Source: Petunia secreta
Lineage: Eukaryota > Streptophyta > Magnoliopsida > Solanales > Solanaceae
Direction: 5' to 3'
Length of the DNA: 64,000 nucleotides
Assembly: GCA_029990175.1 (NCBI GenBank)
Contig: JARKIP010000017.1
Coordinates: 26,399,001-26,463,000, forward strand
Part shown: positions 49,869 to 61,391 of the stretch, in pieces
Numbering within the stretch: the stretch's first letter is position 1
Layout of the letters: every line of letters starts with the position of its first letter
Program-made: the position numbers and the translations under genes
Notes under the pieces: generated by a model
Database searches by the model: none
Told to the model about the DNA's origin: nothing
What the model saw: only the letters and a program-made list of their open reading frames with translations

Positions 49869-50655
49869 TACCCGCTTTCATTAACCCGCGACCCACTTAA
49901 CACCAAAATATATAAACCCAAAATTAAGAAAATAACTCATTTCTTAAACATTTCCTCCGAAAATAACATGGTCTCTTAGGTTTCTTCGCCTCCTCGGTTC
50001 CATCTGCTTTTATGTTCAAAGGTATGCTTGTTTTTCCTTTTAATGTTTAGTTTTACTCTTTATTTTCTTTGATCTCGTGAGATAAACAATAAATTTATGT
50101 TAGGGTTTAAGTTCTGTTTTAGGGTTTCAATTTAGGGGTTTTAGGGCTTCGATTTAGGGGTTCTGAATTTTGTCTTTTTATGTAAATTTAGTTGCTTGGG
50201 TTTATGTTCTGTTTTAGGGCTTCAATATTGGGGTTTTAGGGTTTTCGATTTAGTGGTTTTAGGGTTTCGATTTAGGGGTTTTAGTTTTAGGGTTGTACTC
50301 ATTTACGGTTTAGGGTTTTGTTGGCTGGTCTGATATTGTTATTTATTGATTTTGGACTGCCTATTTATTGAAGTTATTGAAGAGGGGACCTAAAATTGGT
50401 TATTTATTCATGTAGTGGTCCCCTTCCCTTAATATAAAACTCAGCACATAGAAGGGTTATTTGCTGTTTTTCATCAGTGGGTCACCATTATTTTGTTTGT
50501 TTATTTCCTTTTTTTTTTACTTTTACTTATACACATTACTATAATAGTGGTCCTGGAATTAAATATGAATGGGATAGTGGTATTCATTGACTTATTTAAT
50601 ACTGGTGGTTTATTGGTACTTATGTTTGTTCATTCCATGTTTTTGTAGGTTAAAA

Positions 50656-53409
50656 ATGGTGACAATTGATTTGGTATTCAATTATGGTGGAGGATGGAGT
50701 AGGAGTCCAGAACCTATATATTCTAAGGGGCTAGTTCACAAGTGGTCAGGTTATGACTCTGAATTACTTTCTTACATTGATCTGGTTAATGAGTATACTT
50801 CTGAATTAGGGTATGTTGGGGTGCAACAGTTACTTGTTGCTGGTAGTTCTGGAAAATTGTTTGAACTTGAAGGGGATGAGGGGATTAGGGCTCTGTTAGA
50901 ATTAATTACTGTTGAACAAAATGTGATCAACTTGTATGTAGTAGATGATAGTGAGTTGGGTCTGTTTGTTCCTAATATTCTTGACCATAGTGGCACCTTT
51001 CATTCAGAATATTTGGCTGTTAGTGATTGTAGTTCCTTATCTGAAGAGGATGATTTTAGTGACTTTGGATCATCTGCAAGTGACTCTGAAGACTTAGACT
51101 TAGAGTCACTATTCAGGCAGAAAAATAGGTGTTTGGATGAGAAGTTATCTGACTATAAGGAAGTAGATAAAACACTCACATTCACTGATATATTTGATGC
51201 TAGGAAATATATGAAACTGTATGCACTTGCTAATGGTTATGGTTTAGTTCCAGTCAAAAGTGATAGAAGAAGGATTAGGTATATCTGTGAAATTGGTTGT
51301 CCATTTGTTTGTTTGATCTCTAGAGATGGAAACTTTCCTGGTGTTAGAGTCAAGACACTAAATGTTGAACATACATGTGAACCAATTTTTTATATTCCAT
51401 GTGTGGATTATAATACTGTGGCCCACTACTTTAAGTCAAAGTTACAAGATACTCCTAAATATAAGGTGAAGGATATGAAGCTGGATCTAAAGAAAGAATT
51501 TAACATTAATGTTTCTAGTTCTAAGTGTACAAGAGCAAAAAGATTAATTCTGGATCAGTTGGAGGGTAGCTTTAGGGATGATTATAGAAGGGTTGAGGCT
51601 TATGGTACTGAATTGAGAGAAAGTAATCCAGGAAGTGATGTTATAATCAACATTTCAAAAGATGGACTTGCTGAAGGTAAGAGAAGATTTTCAAGGATGT
51701 ATGTTTGTTTTCATGCATTGAAAATGGGGTTTAAAGAAGGTTTGAGACCTTTTATTGGGTTAGATGGTACATTCTTGAGAGGCAAAGCATGTGGACAAGT
51801 GCTAGCTGTTGTAACCTTAGATGCCATGAACCAGTTCTATCCCATAGCTTGGGCCATTGTTGACAAGGAAACTAAGGTTACTTGGAGCTGGTTCTTGGAA
51901 CACTTGCAAAGGTCTTTGGATCTCAATGAGGGTCAAGGGTTCCCCTTTATTTCAGACATGCAGAAGGTAGTTTACTCTTCTTATTAAAGTCTATAAATTT
52001 ATTTTATGAATTTATCATGTACATAGTTAACTTCTTTTTTATGCTCTTTCTTTTACATTTAGGGTTTACATGAGGCAATGAAGGCTGTTATTCCTGCTGC
52101 AAGGCATAGATATTGTGTCAAGCATATTGAATCCAACTGGGGCAAGAGATGGAAATCTGGAGCTATGAGGATGCTGCTTTGGTGGTCTGCATGGAGTAAT
52201 TATGAGGAAGACTTTAAGGATATGTTGAACAAATTGGGGAGCTTAGATAAAGATGCTGCAAGTGAGTTGGTTACATACCCTGTTCAGACTTGGGTTAGGG
52301 CATACTTTGATACAGTATGCAAGAACAATGCAGTTGAGAACAACTTCACTGAATCCTTCAATGCTTGGATTCTGGAGGCAAGGTACAAACCTATTATAAA
52401 GATGCTGGAGGACATTAGGATCAAGGTGATGAACATGCTAAGGTTACATGAGAATGTTGTTAAGAAATGGGACTATGAATACAGTCCTTATGCAATGAAG
52501 TTGTATAAGGAATACCTGAAGATTGCTCAATCATGCTTAGTTGATTTCAATGGTGATGATGGCTTTGAAGTAACTGATGGGAATGACAAACACACAGTTA
52601 ACTTGGCAATGAAGAAGTGTACTTGCAGAAATTGGGATCTTTCTGGAATCCCATGTCCACATGCAATCAACTCATTGCAGTTCATGAAAGTTGATCCACT
52701 GGTTGAAATGCACTGGTACTACAGTAAGGAGGCCTATCTATTGACCTATAAGCACAAGTTACAACCTGTAAGGGGGGATAAATTTTGGAGGGTACACCCA
52801 TCCCAAGCAGTGGATCCACCTGCATTGGTGAAGATGGCAGGCAGACCTAGAATCAAAAGAACAAGGCAAAAGGATGAGGCAATTCTAAGGCAAAGTGGAT
52901 GGGCTGCTTCTAGAAAGGGAAGGGTTATGACATGCAAGACTTGTGGGCAGCCAAACCATAACTCTAGATCTTGTGACATGGTAAGTATTCATAACTAAAT
53001 TTCTTAAATTTACATTGTTCCTATACTAATGACCTCTTTTGAATATTAACAGAGGTCAAAAGGGAAGCAGCCAGCTGGAGGAAGGCAAAAGAAAAAGAAG
53101 AAGAGCCAAATGGTGAATGAAGACATTGAGCATGGTATTGGGAGCTCTTCACCTCCACTAGGTGACCCCTTTGAAGAAGACATTGAAGCCACTGCACCAC
53201 AACCTAGTCAACAAACCCAGTCAAGTCAAGCTAATGGGTTTAGGTTTATGCCTACCCCAACAGTGCACAAGAAGCCTTTAAATGAACATCAAATGCCTGA
53301 TTATAACCATGCTGAGTTTGAAGACCCAACTTTAAGGCCAAGGACTGTGGCAGAGATTGAAGCAATCGCTCAAAAAAGGCAGCAGCCTAAAAAGACAGCT
53401 GGTACATGA
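50656..53409 (+). CDS. MuDR-type transposase (MURA-like), one late in-frame stop
   Basis: Exons 50656-51966, 52063-52980 and 53053-53409, all GT-AG in phase 0; 861 residues before TGA at 53407. The start was chosen at 50656 because a TTTTGTAG acceptor lies just before it and the PB1-like domain begins there (VTIDLVFNYGGGW). Then an acidic linker, the MuDR DNA-binding domain (about 180-260; FTDIFDARKYMKLYALANGY), the MULE transposase core (LRPFIGLDGTFLRGKACGQV, later FISDMQK and NNFTESFN, candidates for DDE), a SWIM zinc finger (CTCRNWDLSGIPCPH) and a CCHC knuckle (CKTCGQPNHNSRSC). The same frame continues after the TGA to a second stop at 53572, reading ASGVCEPTDLPFEPVRLTWN, so about 55 residues are lost. 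It would excise and insert the element. Confidence 0.92.
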
Positions 53410-54076
53410 GTTATCTCTTTTAGAGGTGATGCAAGTGGTGTGTGTGAACCAACAGATCTTCCTTTTGAACCAGTAAGGCTGACTTGGAATGGTAAAGCTG
53501 CTGTTACAAGTTCTGGACTGCAGAAGATGGCTAAGTTGAAAGCAAGAAAGGGGAATGGAAAATCACAAGTGTGATGTTGGGTTGTATTTACTGCTTTTAA
53601 GACAGTACATTTGCTTAGACTTAGTGTTTTAATGGTGACAAAGGGATGCTATACTATTACTTAGGTGTGCTATGTTTTGGGGTTATAGTATGGCATCCCT
53701 TTTGCAATGTATGAATGTTATCAAGCGTTGAGACTTGGTTTAATCTAATGATCTTTTTTCATTTCTTATGTTTGTTTATGTATTTTCTGTCATTGCTTAT
53801 GTTTCAGTTGTATTTTCTGTCATTTAAATGTGTATTTCAGTTATGTTTTTTTATTTCAATTGTGTATTACAAGTAGATTGTGAATTACTAATCATGTTCT
53901 TGTGCATATTTTTCAAACTGAAAATTGAAATGAGTAAAAGACAATTACAAGAACTTGCATTAACATGAACTTGCATTAACATACTACCAGCCGAGGCAAT
54001 TACATAAGTCCATTGCTGTTACAAAACATACCACTTCACTTAATCAACTTTTACATAGATTACTAAGCATAATACT

Positions 54077-54565
54077 TCACTTAATCAACATAGCTAAAGC
54101 AAATCCAATAAATATAGCCCACGAAATGTAGATGCAACTCCACAGCTTTGTAACTTTCTCTTCCAAGTGTTTGGCCTTCTTCACTTGTTCGTTATGAGAT
54201 TTCTCCACAAATTCAAGCTTTTTCTTCAATTTTTCCTTTTGTCCTCTAACTGTTTCTAATGATGACTTTAAATTTCTAACCAAATCATCAACTCTATTGT
54301 TGTACATTTCATCATCCCACTCCCAAAACCCACATGAATCAGTCTGCAAAACATAGATGACAATGTCATGATGTTAACAGTTTAAGAAGTCTAAAGTAAT
54401 AACATAATTAATTGACATAACTAATTGTTTAAAAAAATTACATACGCCATCCCTAGAACATTTGTAGAACTTCCTTCCTGGATTTGTAGGAGTACACGCA
54501 GTGAAATGGTTAGCAATGATACCACAGTGACACATCCTCTTGGAAGAACAACTACCTTGAGACAT
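54077..54565 (-). CDS. GRF-type zinc finger / coiled-coil / membrane-anchor protein carried by the MULE
   Basis: Two exons on the minus strand, 54565-54446 and 54343-54077, GT-AG, phase 0, 128 residues. Residues about 12-52 form a GRF zinc finger: CHCG, then NPGRKFYKC and, after the splice, CGFWEWDDE, giving cysteine/histidine ligands and the Gly-Arg-Phe-like GRKF motif. Residues about 60-105 are a lysine/glutamate-rich coiled coil. The last 20 (CIYISWAIFIGFALAMLIK) are a transmembrane anchor, so a tail-anchored topology is likely. GRF fingers bind single-stranded nucleic acid in APE2, TOP3A and NEIL3. Its function in the element is unknown. The start lies inside the right end of the MULE, so the right TIR probably drives it. 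Confidence 0.85.
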
Positions 54566-54696
54566 TGTTGAAGAGTGTAGAAAAAGATTGGTTAAACCCT
54601 AATTTTTGGGTGATGGAAGAAGAAAGGGGATATGTTTTTGCTGATGGAAGTGAAAGGTGAAGGATGGGTGGGTATATATTTAGGTGTTTGTAATTT

Positions 54697-54913
54697 TGGA
54701 TTGATGAAGTGGGTTTAATTACACACATGGCATCCGACGTGGCAGCCATGTGTGTATTTCTGATGTGGGGAATGGTCCAGCGTGGCTGGACGTTAAAATT
54801 AGGGGTAAATGCGTTAAGTTCGATAACGGTAGGGGGGTTTATGAACGGATTGTATAACGGGGGTACAAGTGACTAATAGTTCATAGTAGAGAGGCAAATC
54901 AGACGTTTTTCCG
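54697..54913 (-). repeat. Right terminal inverted repeat of the MULE
   Basis: Inverse copy of 49652-49868, ending GTTTTTCCG before the target duplication. The minus-strand GRF gene starts about 130 bp inside it. Confidence 0.92.
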
Positions 54914-54922
54914 TAAATAAAA

Positions 54923-55984
54923 TGGGTAAAAAATGGGTAAGATGAGGGTTGAATATGGGTGACTAGCTCCCCTTTCTCTGGTTCTTCTACTATGGATTTG
55001 CTGCTCATTTCTTTACTGGTTTACAATTTTTTGTCCGTTACTTTGAATCTGAGTATACACTTCAGGTGATCTCCTCCTCTTCTTTTCTTAAATTTTTTTT
55101 CTTTTTTATTTTTTGTAAGGCACTTGAGTTGGTTTTTGTTGCATTTTTAACTTTTAAAATTTTCTTCATTGTTTGTCACAATTTTAGACTTTTTAAACTT
55201 GCTAAATTTAAGTGCATATAGATAATACTGTATATCCTTTTAGCTGGGATAGCATACTCTCGAAAATACAAAAGGTATTGTTAATAATTCATTCAAGAAA
55301 ATAATTAGTACATAGACTTTTATTTAATGATTTTTCATTCTATACAGAAAAATACATTTCAATAATACTTTGGATCTATCAATTCCCACAGAAATTTCAT
55401 CTATTTTTATTCTTATCCCCTTCTAAAAAAATTAACTTTGACAGAGGCCTAAATTAAATAATATATAGTATTTGGATAAATGGTTATGGAATCTCCAATT
55501 GGAATGCTCCGAATAACCAATGAATGGGAGCAAGAACTGATTAGATACAATATCATGATACTAATTACTAATTGATTTTTATATGGAGTATATTAGTAAT
55601 GGTGTAAGCAAAATATTAAAGGGTTGAAAATGAAATGGAACAGAAAAATTTTCCACCTACATAATAAATATGGGTAAAATATGGGCTAACCCATATCCAA
55701 CCCACCCATTAACTACCCAACCCACTTTTGACCCGCATAAAATATGGGCGGGTTGGATTATGACCTATTTTCATCGAACCCATTTTCAACCCGCCCATTT
55801 GCCACCCCCTACCACCAAAAAGTGCAAAGATGGATAAGAGCATGGCTTTTATGTACGGGGAAGTGCATGAAAGACCACTTTTCGCACTGGTATTTGGACA
55901 CAAGCCACTAATACTAAAACATTTAGTTTATAGCCACTTTTTACACCCACCAGAAATAGAAAAATTAAAAAAGACTAAATTACC

Positions 55985-55986
<2 letters not shown>
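54923..55986. mobile_element. Remains of a hAT-like ATATGGGT/ACCCGCCC repeat and intergenic DNA
   Basis: 55660-55812 is dense in AACCCGCCCA and TATGGGT and ends CCCATTTGCCACCCCCTA, the inverse of the TAGGGGGTGGCAAATGGG start common in plant hAT MITEs. The left part is probably at 49550-49640, on the other side of the MULE. The rest is AT-rich with no gene. Confidence 0.45.

Positions 55987-56059
<73 letters not shown>
55987..56059. repeat. (TA)n microsatellite
   Basis: 73 bp of uninterrupted TA. Confidence 0.95.
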
Positions 56060-56061
<2 letters not shown>

Positions 56062-56066
56062 CCCAT

Positions 56067-56370
56067 GTGGATAGAACTTCAGTACATAAAGGTAGGGAAG
56101 TTCAATTCCTGTGGATGGAACTTCAATCTACAAGGGTAGAAGTTCAATCTCTGTGGATGGAACTTCAGTCTACAAAGGTAGCCAAGTTCAATCCATGTGG
56201 ATGGAACTTCAGTCCACAAGGGTAGAGAAGTTCAATCCCCGTGGATGGAACTTCAATCCATAAGAGTAGATAAGTTCAATCCCTGTGGATAGAACTTCAC
56301 TACATAGGGCAGAGAAGTTCAATCCATGTGGATAAAACTTCAGTCCATGTGGTTTGAACTTCAATCAGCA
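56067..56370 (+). repeat. 44-bp minisatellite
   Basis: Seven imperfect copies of a 43-45 bp unit, each beginning GTGGATGGAACTTCA and ending AGAAGTTCAATCC. Starts are near 56067, 56112, 56155, 56199, 56242, 56287 and 56329. Confidence 0.9.
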
Positions 56371-57810
56371 GTATTTCAAACTTCAGTCCAGTAATCAGAC
56401 TGAGGGGTAATTAAGTCTTTGCAGTTAGGCGTATTTAATGACCTTATTTAATGAAGAGCCAAAAGTGGCCTCAAGTGTAAGACCAAAGAAAATAGTGGCC
56501 GCAAAGCTAATACCACTGGGCGAAAATTTTACTTACGTACGTGTCTAGTTATATAAAAATTTACAGTAATATTTACTATAAAATTATTCAAAAGTTTGAT
56601 GAATATGATTATTTACAGTAATGATGAGTTAATACAACAACAATACTAAAGTACTTTGTATTTTTATATTGTGAGGGTACTTTATAATTACATTATATAA
56701 TAATTATCTTTATATAGTGTCAAATTTATTAAAAGAACCAAAAATATCCAATGACAATCACTAACAAAAGACAGCTCGGTCCACAAAATATATCGCATTT
56801 AGACATATTTTAGGGAAGGGCCGCACCCATTTTATTCTTACTATTTTCTCCGTTTAAAAAATGATGAACATATATATATATTTTTTTTTTTGCTGTAAAA
56901 AGAATGATCTCTTTCTAAATTTGGAAATAAACTGTTGCGACTGTTGCGACTTGTTTTTTTTAGTTGACTTAAATTTGTTGCTGCTGCTTTTTTTTCTGGT
57001 CTGTTGTGTCTAGATCTGCTACAGCACACTAGATCCACTGAGGTACCCCAACGGTGCTGAAAGTATTGCTCTTTTTTTTTTTTTTTTGGTTTTTTGAATT
57101 TTCCTGCAGGATACGGCAGAGTCATGGTGGTTTTTGATGTATGTGAGGTGTTTGTTGGTTGTGGGAATATATGAAATGTGTATTTTCATTGTATGTGCTG
57201 TGTATGCACTGTTTATACAGTGAATATACACCAACATACAATGAATATACACTTGTCATACAATAAATATACAACACGTATCGATTTATTTTTGGTGTGT
57301 ACGTCTGGTAAATGAACATGCATACACTGTGCATACAGTGCCCATACAGAGAATATACAAACATATAATAATCGTATGTGTGTGTATCTACTGTATTTTC
57401 ACTATATGCACAATGTATCATTGTACATACGCTATCCATACAGTGAAAATACACACAGATCTATAAAAAATTTAAAAAAATAATAATTTTCGACGGCTGG
57501 AGGCAGTGGCAGTAATGGTGGGTGGCAGCTGGGAGTGGTAAGAGGTAGATCTATGGTTTTATCACCCTTTTGTATGTATTTTGCTATGTTCTGGAAAAAA
57601 ATGTTGCTATGTTTTAAAAATGGTATAATATTGACATTTTAGTGTAAAAAATAGTGCTAGATTGTATAGTTCTATAAATTGCCCTAATTTTGATAACTAA
57701 CCAATTTTGGACCTCTATCCATTGTTTCAAAATTAATTGAGAAATAGCCAAAAATCTGCGCGCACATTTACATTCCATTAGCATTGACAAACATCCCTGA
57801 TAAGTTTCAG
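56371..57810. other. Intergenic; ubiquilin-promoter-like segment and TATACAGTG repeats
   Basis: 56695-56850 resembles the sequence upstream of the ubiquilin gene (TATATAGT..CAAATTTATTAAA, later AAGGGCYGCAC). 57175-57450 contains many imperfect copies of TATACAGTGAATATAC and its partial complement. No gene is supported; the minus-strand frames over the repeats are low complexity. Confidence 0.5.
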
Positions 57811-57917
57811 TATTTTATACTGGGACTTTGAACTAACATGTTCAAACTTTGAACATGAATCACAGTATAAAATAATGGGACTTTGAACATGTTAGTTCAA
57901 AGTCACAGTATGAAATA
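57811..57917. repeat. Near-perfect 36-bp hairpin
   Basis: 57811-57846 pairs with 57882-57917 over 36 bp with two mismatches; loop 35 nt. Could be a small MITE or a small-RNA precursor-like foldback; nothing decides between these. Confidence 0.8.
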
Positions 57918-58829
57918 TTAGGACTTGTCCGAAGCTGGCTAGTTTTCAAACAATTTTACGCCACTGGCTAGTATTCAATTAGCACGGTGCAAACAAACTA
58001 GGGACTAAATTTTTACGAATATAGAGTACACATAACTAGTTAATTAGAACGTGATAAACTATATAAAACAACAATAACAAGAACAACAACATAAAACAAA
58101 TTGATCTATTCAATATGAATAATAATTAATGGTATCACACTATTTAAGCTCATCCGAGATCGATATTATAGAAGATAAAAGTAAAAATAATAGATTATAG
58201 GAGCTGCATAAATGAAGATTCTTATAATTCTTGTAAGTCAAATCCTAGCACATTAGCCAAAATGTGAAAGTCTTTAACAACGGCCGTATTTCACGAAGCC
58301 GTTTCATTTGAATACATAAAATAAGACATATGCACTGTGTTTTATCAGATGTTTCTATAGAAAATTTCCTTGCCTTTTAACTCTTTGTTATGAATGATAG
58401 GTGCTGGGGCACAAAAGAGCTCTGAGTATGATTAATCAGAATTTAATAGAAGCTAATCTATCCTTATATTGTTAACAACAAAGGATTAATATCAGACTAC
58501 TTCTGGCTCCAACTTTAAAATTTTCACCTTTATTTGTTGAATTGTCATTCTTAGTAGTCAAGAGGTCTCAATTCGAATCTTAATAGTCTCAATGTCACGA
58601 TAGCTTAATCACAAAGCGAAAAAGATAAAATTTTCAGGTCATTTAACTCATACATAATGTCTTTAACTTTTTAAATGAAGGAAATTTACTGCACAAGTTG
58701 CTAGCTCACATCAGCATTGTCCCAAGGTACAGTTCAATCTCATGGTGTTTTTTTTTTTTTTTTTTTTTCCGGTTATTGAATTATCAAATAGTTTAAAAGT
58801 AGAACTTAGGCACAATGATGTTATTAACA
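57918..58829. other. Intergenic, no gene recognised
   Basis: AT-rich; a T run of about 25 lies at 58745-58768 just before the cyclin pseudogene. Confidence 0.4.
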
Positions 58830-61391
58830 GGAAATCAAGAAAACAAAAGTAGCAGCTGAAGATTTTAGGATATGGGAAGATGTCTCTCTTACAGATGTGG
58901 AGGAACATGAGGCCACTGAAGACCAAGCTATGCTTATGTCGTTGGAACAATCAGAAACATTGCCAAAACAGAAGACAGAAATGGTAAGGTAATCTTCCTT
59001 TCGAATGTAGTTGCTTTGATGTATAAAGTTGGATTGAAATGAGTTTAAATAGAGCGACTTGGTTAATGTTAATACATTTAGCTAACCCCTACTTGCCTGA
59101 GATTGATGTGTAGCAGTAGTAGTTGTGGTTGTTTTATCGGAGTGTTGGAGTTAGACAAGCTTAAATGGAGCGATATGCATAGTGATTAGTGAACATTCAT
59201 TTAGCTGACCCTCACTTATTGGGATTGAGGGTAGTAGTTGTTGTACCTTAGTGTTGTACTGAGAGGAGCTTAATTATTGCAGTGAATATTCATATAGCTG
59301 ACCCCAACTTTTGGGGATTGAGGATACTCGTAGTCGTTCTATAGGAGTGTTGGACTGAGATGAGCTTAAATAGAGTGACATTGATACTGATTGTTCATTT
59401 AGCTGAGCACAACTTGCTTGGTATTGAGGCATAGTTATTGTTGCAGTAGTTGTGATTGTGTACTTTTGTTAATGTTATAATGAGGTGATTTTTGGATATC
59501 ATACAACTATTTACTTAGTCATATATAGGCAAATTAATCAGCTAACTTCCAAAATTCTGCAGGAGGTTGTAATGGAGAATATATTTGAGGAGACTGTTAT
59601 AGATATTGACAGTGATGATGCAGAGAATCCACTTGCAGTTGTTTACTATGTGGAAGATCTGTATGCCTACTACAGAAAAATGGAGGTCAGTCCTAGCTCA
59701 GCAACAACCAGCTGCATACAGTTAGGTTCTGGTTTTCTTTGAAGGATTTGAGTTATGTACACAGACAGTGTAATTTTACCCTATCAGTGCAATTTAACTA
59801 GCTATAAGAGGTTATTACTCTATTTTCCAGGTTACCTTATTCCTATTGATATTTTAAAGGCAAATTTTGTTTGTCCTTTAAATTATCAACCTTCTCCTTT
59901 ATGTAAATATTTAGTATCCATTGCCCCCTTTCCTTAACTAACATAACATGTTCGCATTAAAAATGCAACTAAACACCTTCAAGTAATGGTGTTGTATAAA
60001 TATGCATCAAGTAGATGCAAATTACATGCGTACAAAAACACCTTCACCGAGATTTTACCTTCTTCGTATTTGAAGTAGCACGTTAGTTTAGAGTTGAAAG
60101 CCAATTCCATGAATTTCATGAGACTAAGTCGTAATTGAAGGAGATAGTGGAATTATAGCTAAGATTCAAGATAAGCAATTGTAACTGATATTGGCCATTT
60201 GTATTTCAGGGTTGTTGATGTGTTTCACCAAACTATATGACACAACTGTTTGACATCAACGGGCGGATGAGAGCCATACTAATAGACTGGCTCATTGAGG
60301 TATACTAGATATTTCCTCTCAATGAAAGTAACCAGGCATTGTGAGAAGTTACTTCATTGTGATGCTAAGTTGCTTATTCTAAAGTAAAAGGTACATCACA
60401 AGTTGGAGCTCAGGGAAGAGATGTTATTCCTAACTGTTAATTTGATAGACCGATTTTTGGAGAAGCAAACGGTTGCAAGAAAGAAGCTGCAGCTTGTTTC
60501 TGGTTGCTATGCTATTAGCATTTAAATATGAAGAGATCTCTGTCCCTGTGGTGGATGATTTGGTGATTATTTCAGACAAAGCCTATACGAGGAAAGAGGC
60601 TCTTGAAATGGTAATATCGATCGATATCATGAAGTACTACATTTCCTCTACTTTATTTAACTCCATTCCTAAATTTTACTGCAGGAAACACTGATGCTCA
60701 ACAAACTGCAGTTTAATATGTCTCTTCAACTGGATATGTTTTTATGAGAAGATTTCTCAGGGTTGCTCAAGCTGATAGCAAGGTTATTAGGAGGCCACTT
60801 TTAATAGTTGCTCATATCCCTTGGCTCATAAAATAAAGAAAAAACCGACTCTGGAAATGTGATCTTCTGATTATTTGCAGAACAATTCGCCCACAGTTCA
60901 GTTATTTTAATGTAATAAAGAGGTCTTGTGACTTTAATGTTAGAGGTCTTGTCTTTCTTCTTAATCGAGCTTTGTCTGGTGGAATACGAAATGGTAAGTA
61001 TCAGCCATCCTTCATGGCTGCTGCAGCAATCTATACAGCTCAATGCACGCTTTATGGTGTCAAGCAATGGAGTAAAACCTGTGAATGGTGTACAACTTAC
61101 TCAGAAGATCAATTTCTGTGAGTAGCAACTCCACAATTTGCGATTCTCACTTTCATCTCTCAAGGTTGTTCTGATTTAGCAGTAATTTTCTTGCTTTTTA
61201 GGGAATGCTCGAGATCGATCGTTAGCTACCACCAAAAGGCAGCAACCGAGAAGCTAACAGGGGTACACAGGAAGTATAGCACATCTAAATTTAGCTATGC
61301 AGCAAACTTTGAGCCAGCACATTTTCATGCAGACCTAACTATAGAAGGGACATGTACAAAAATAACTCAGCAACTATTCTTGCTCTGGTAG
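58830..61391 (+). pseudogene. B-type cyclin pseudogene with introns
   Basis: Exon-like pieces with mostly GT-AG borders: about 58830-58983, 59563-59685 (DIDSDDAENPLAVVYYVEDL), 60210-60299 (SPNYMTQLFDINGRMRAILI), 60391-60610 (LTVNLIDRFLEKQTVARKKL), 60685-60782, about 60920-61117 (FFLIELCLVEYEM; AAAAIYTAQCTLYGVKQWSK) and 61202-61391 (SIVSYHQKAATEKLTGVHRK). Together they cover the linker and both cyclin folds of a plant mitotic B2-type cyclin. The N-terminal destruction box part is missing. Frameshifts near 60495, 60738 and 60998, and a stop near 60747, break it. Introns are retained, so it came from DNA duplication, not from a reverse-transcribed mRNA. Confidence 0.9.

Larger units (their letters stand above)
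49652..54913 (+). mobile_element. Mutator-like element (MULE) with long TIRs and two genes
   Basis: 5262 bp. Terminal inverted repeats 49652-49868 and 54697-54913 (217 bp) start CGGAAAAAC and differ at only a few positions. The flanks carry a perfect 9-bp duplication TAAATAAAA (49643-49651 and 54914-54922), the size expected of Mutator. Inside are a MuDR-type transposase gene on the plus strand and a GRF zinc-finger gene on the minus strand, ending about 500 bp apart tail to tail. The near-identity of the TIRs and nearly open genes point to recent movement. Confidence 0.95.

Noticed and set aside
56067..56370. CRISPR-like array of repeats and spacers
   Set aside because: The 44-bp units are head-to-tail minisatellite copies with no unique spacers, in a plant nuclear context.
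57019..57454. Minus-strand frames rich in Tyr, His and Cys
   Set aside because: Translation of the TATACAGTG repeat cluster, with no domain or start context.
60801..61067. 88-codon minus-strand frame
   Set aside because: Antisense to the cyclin pseudogene exons.
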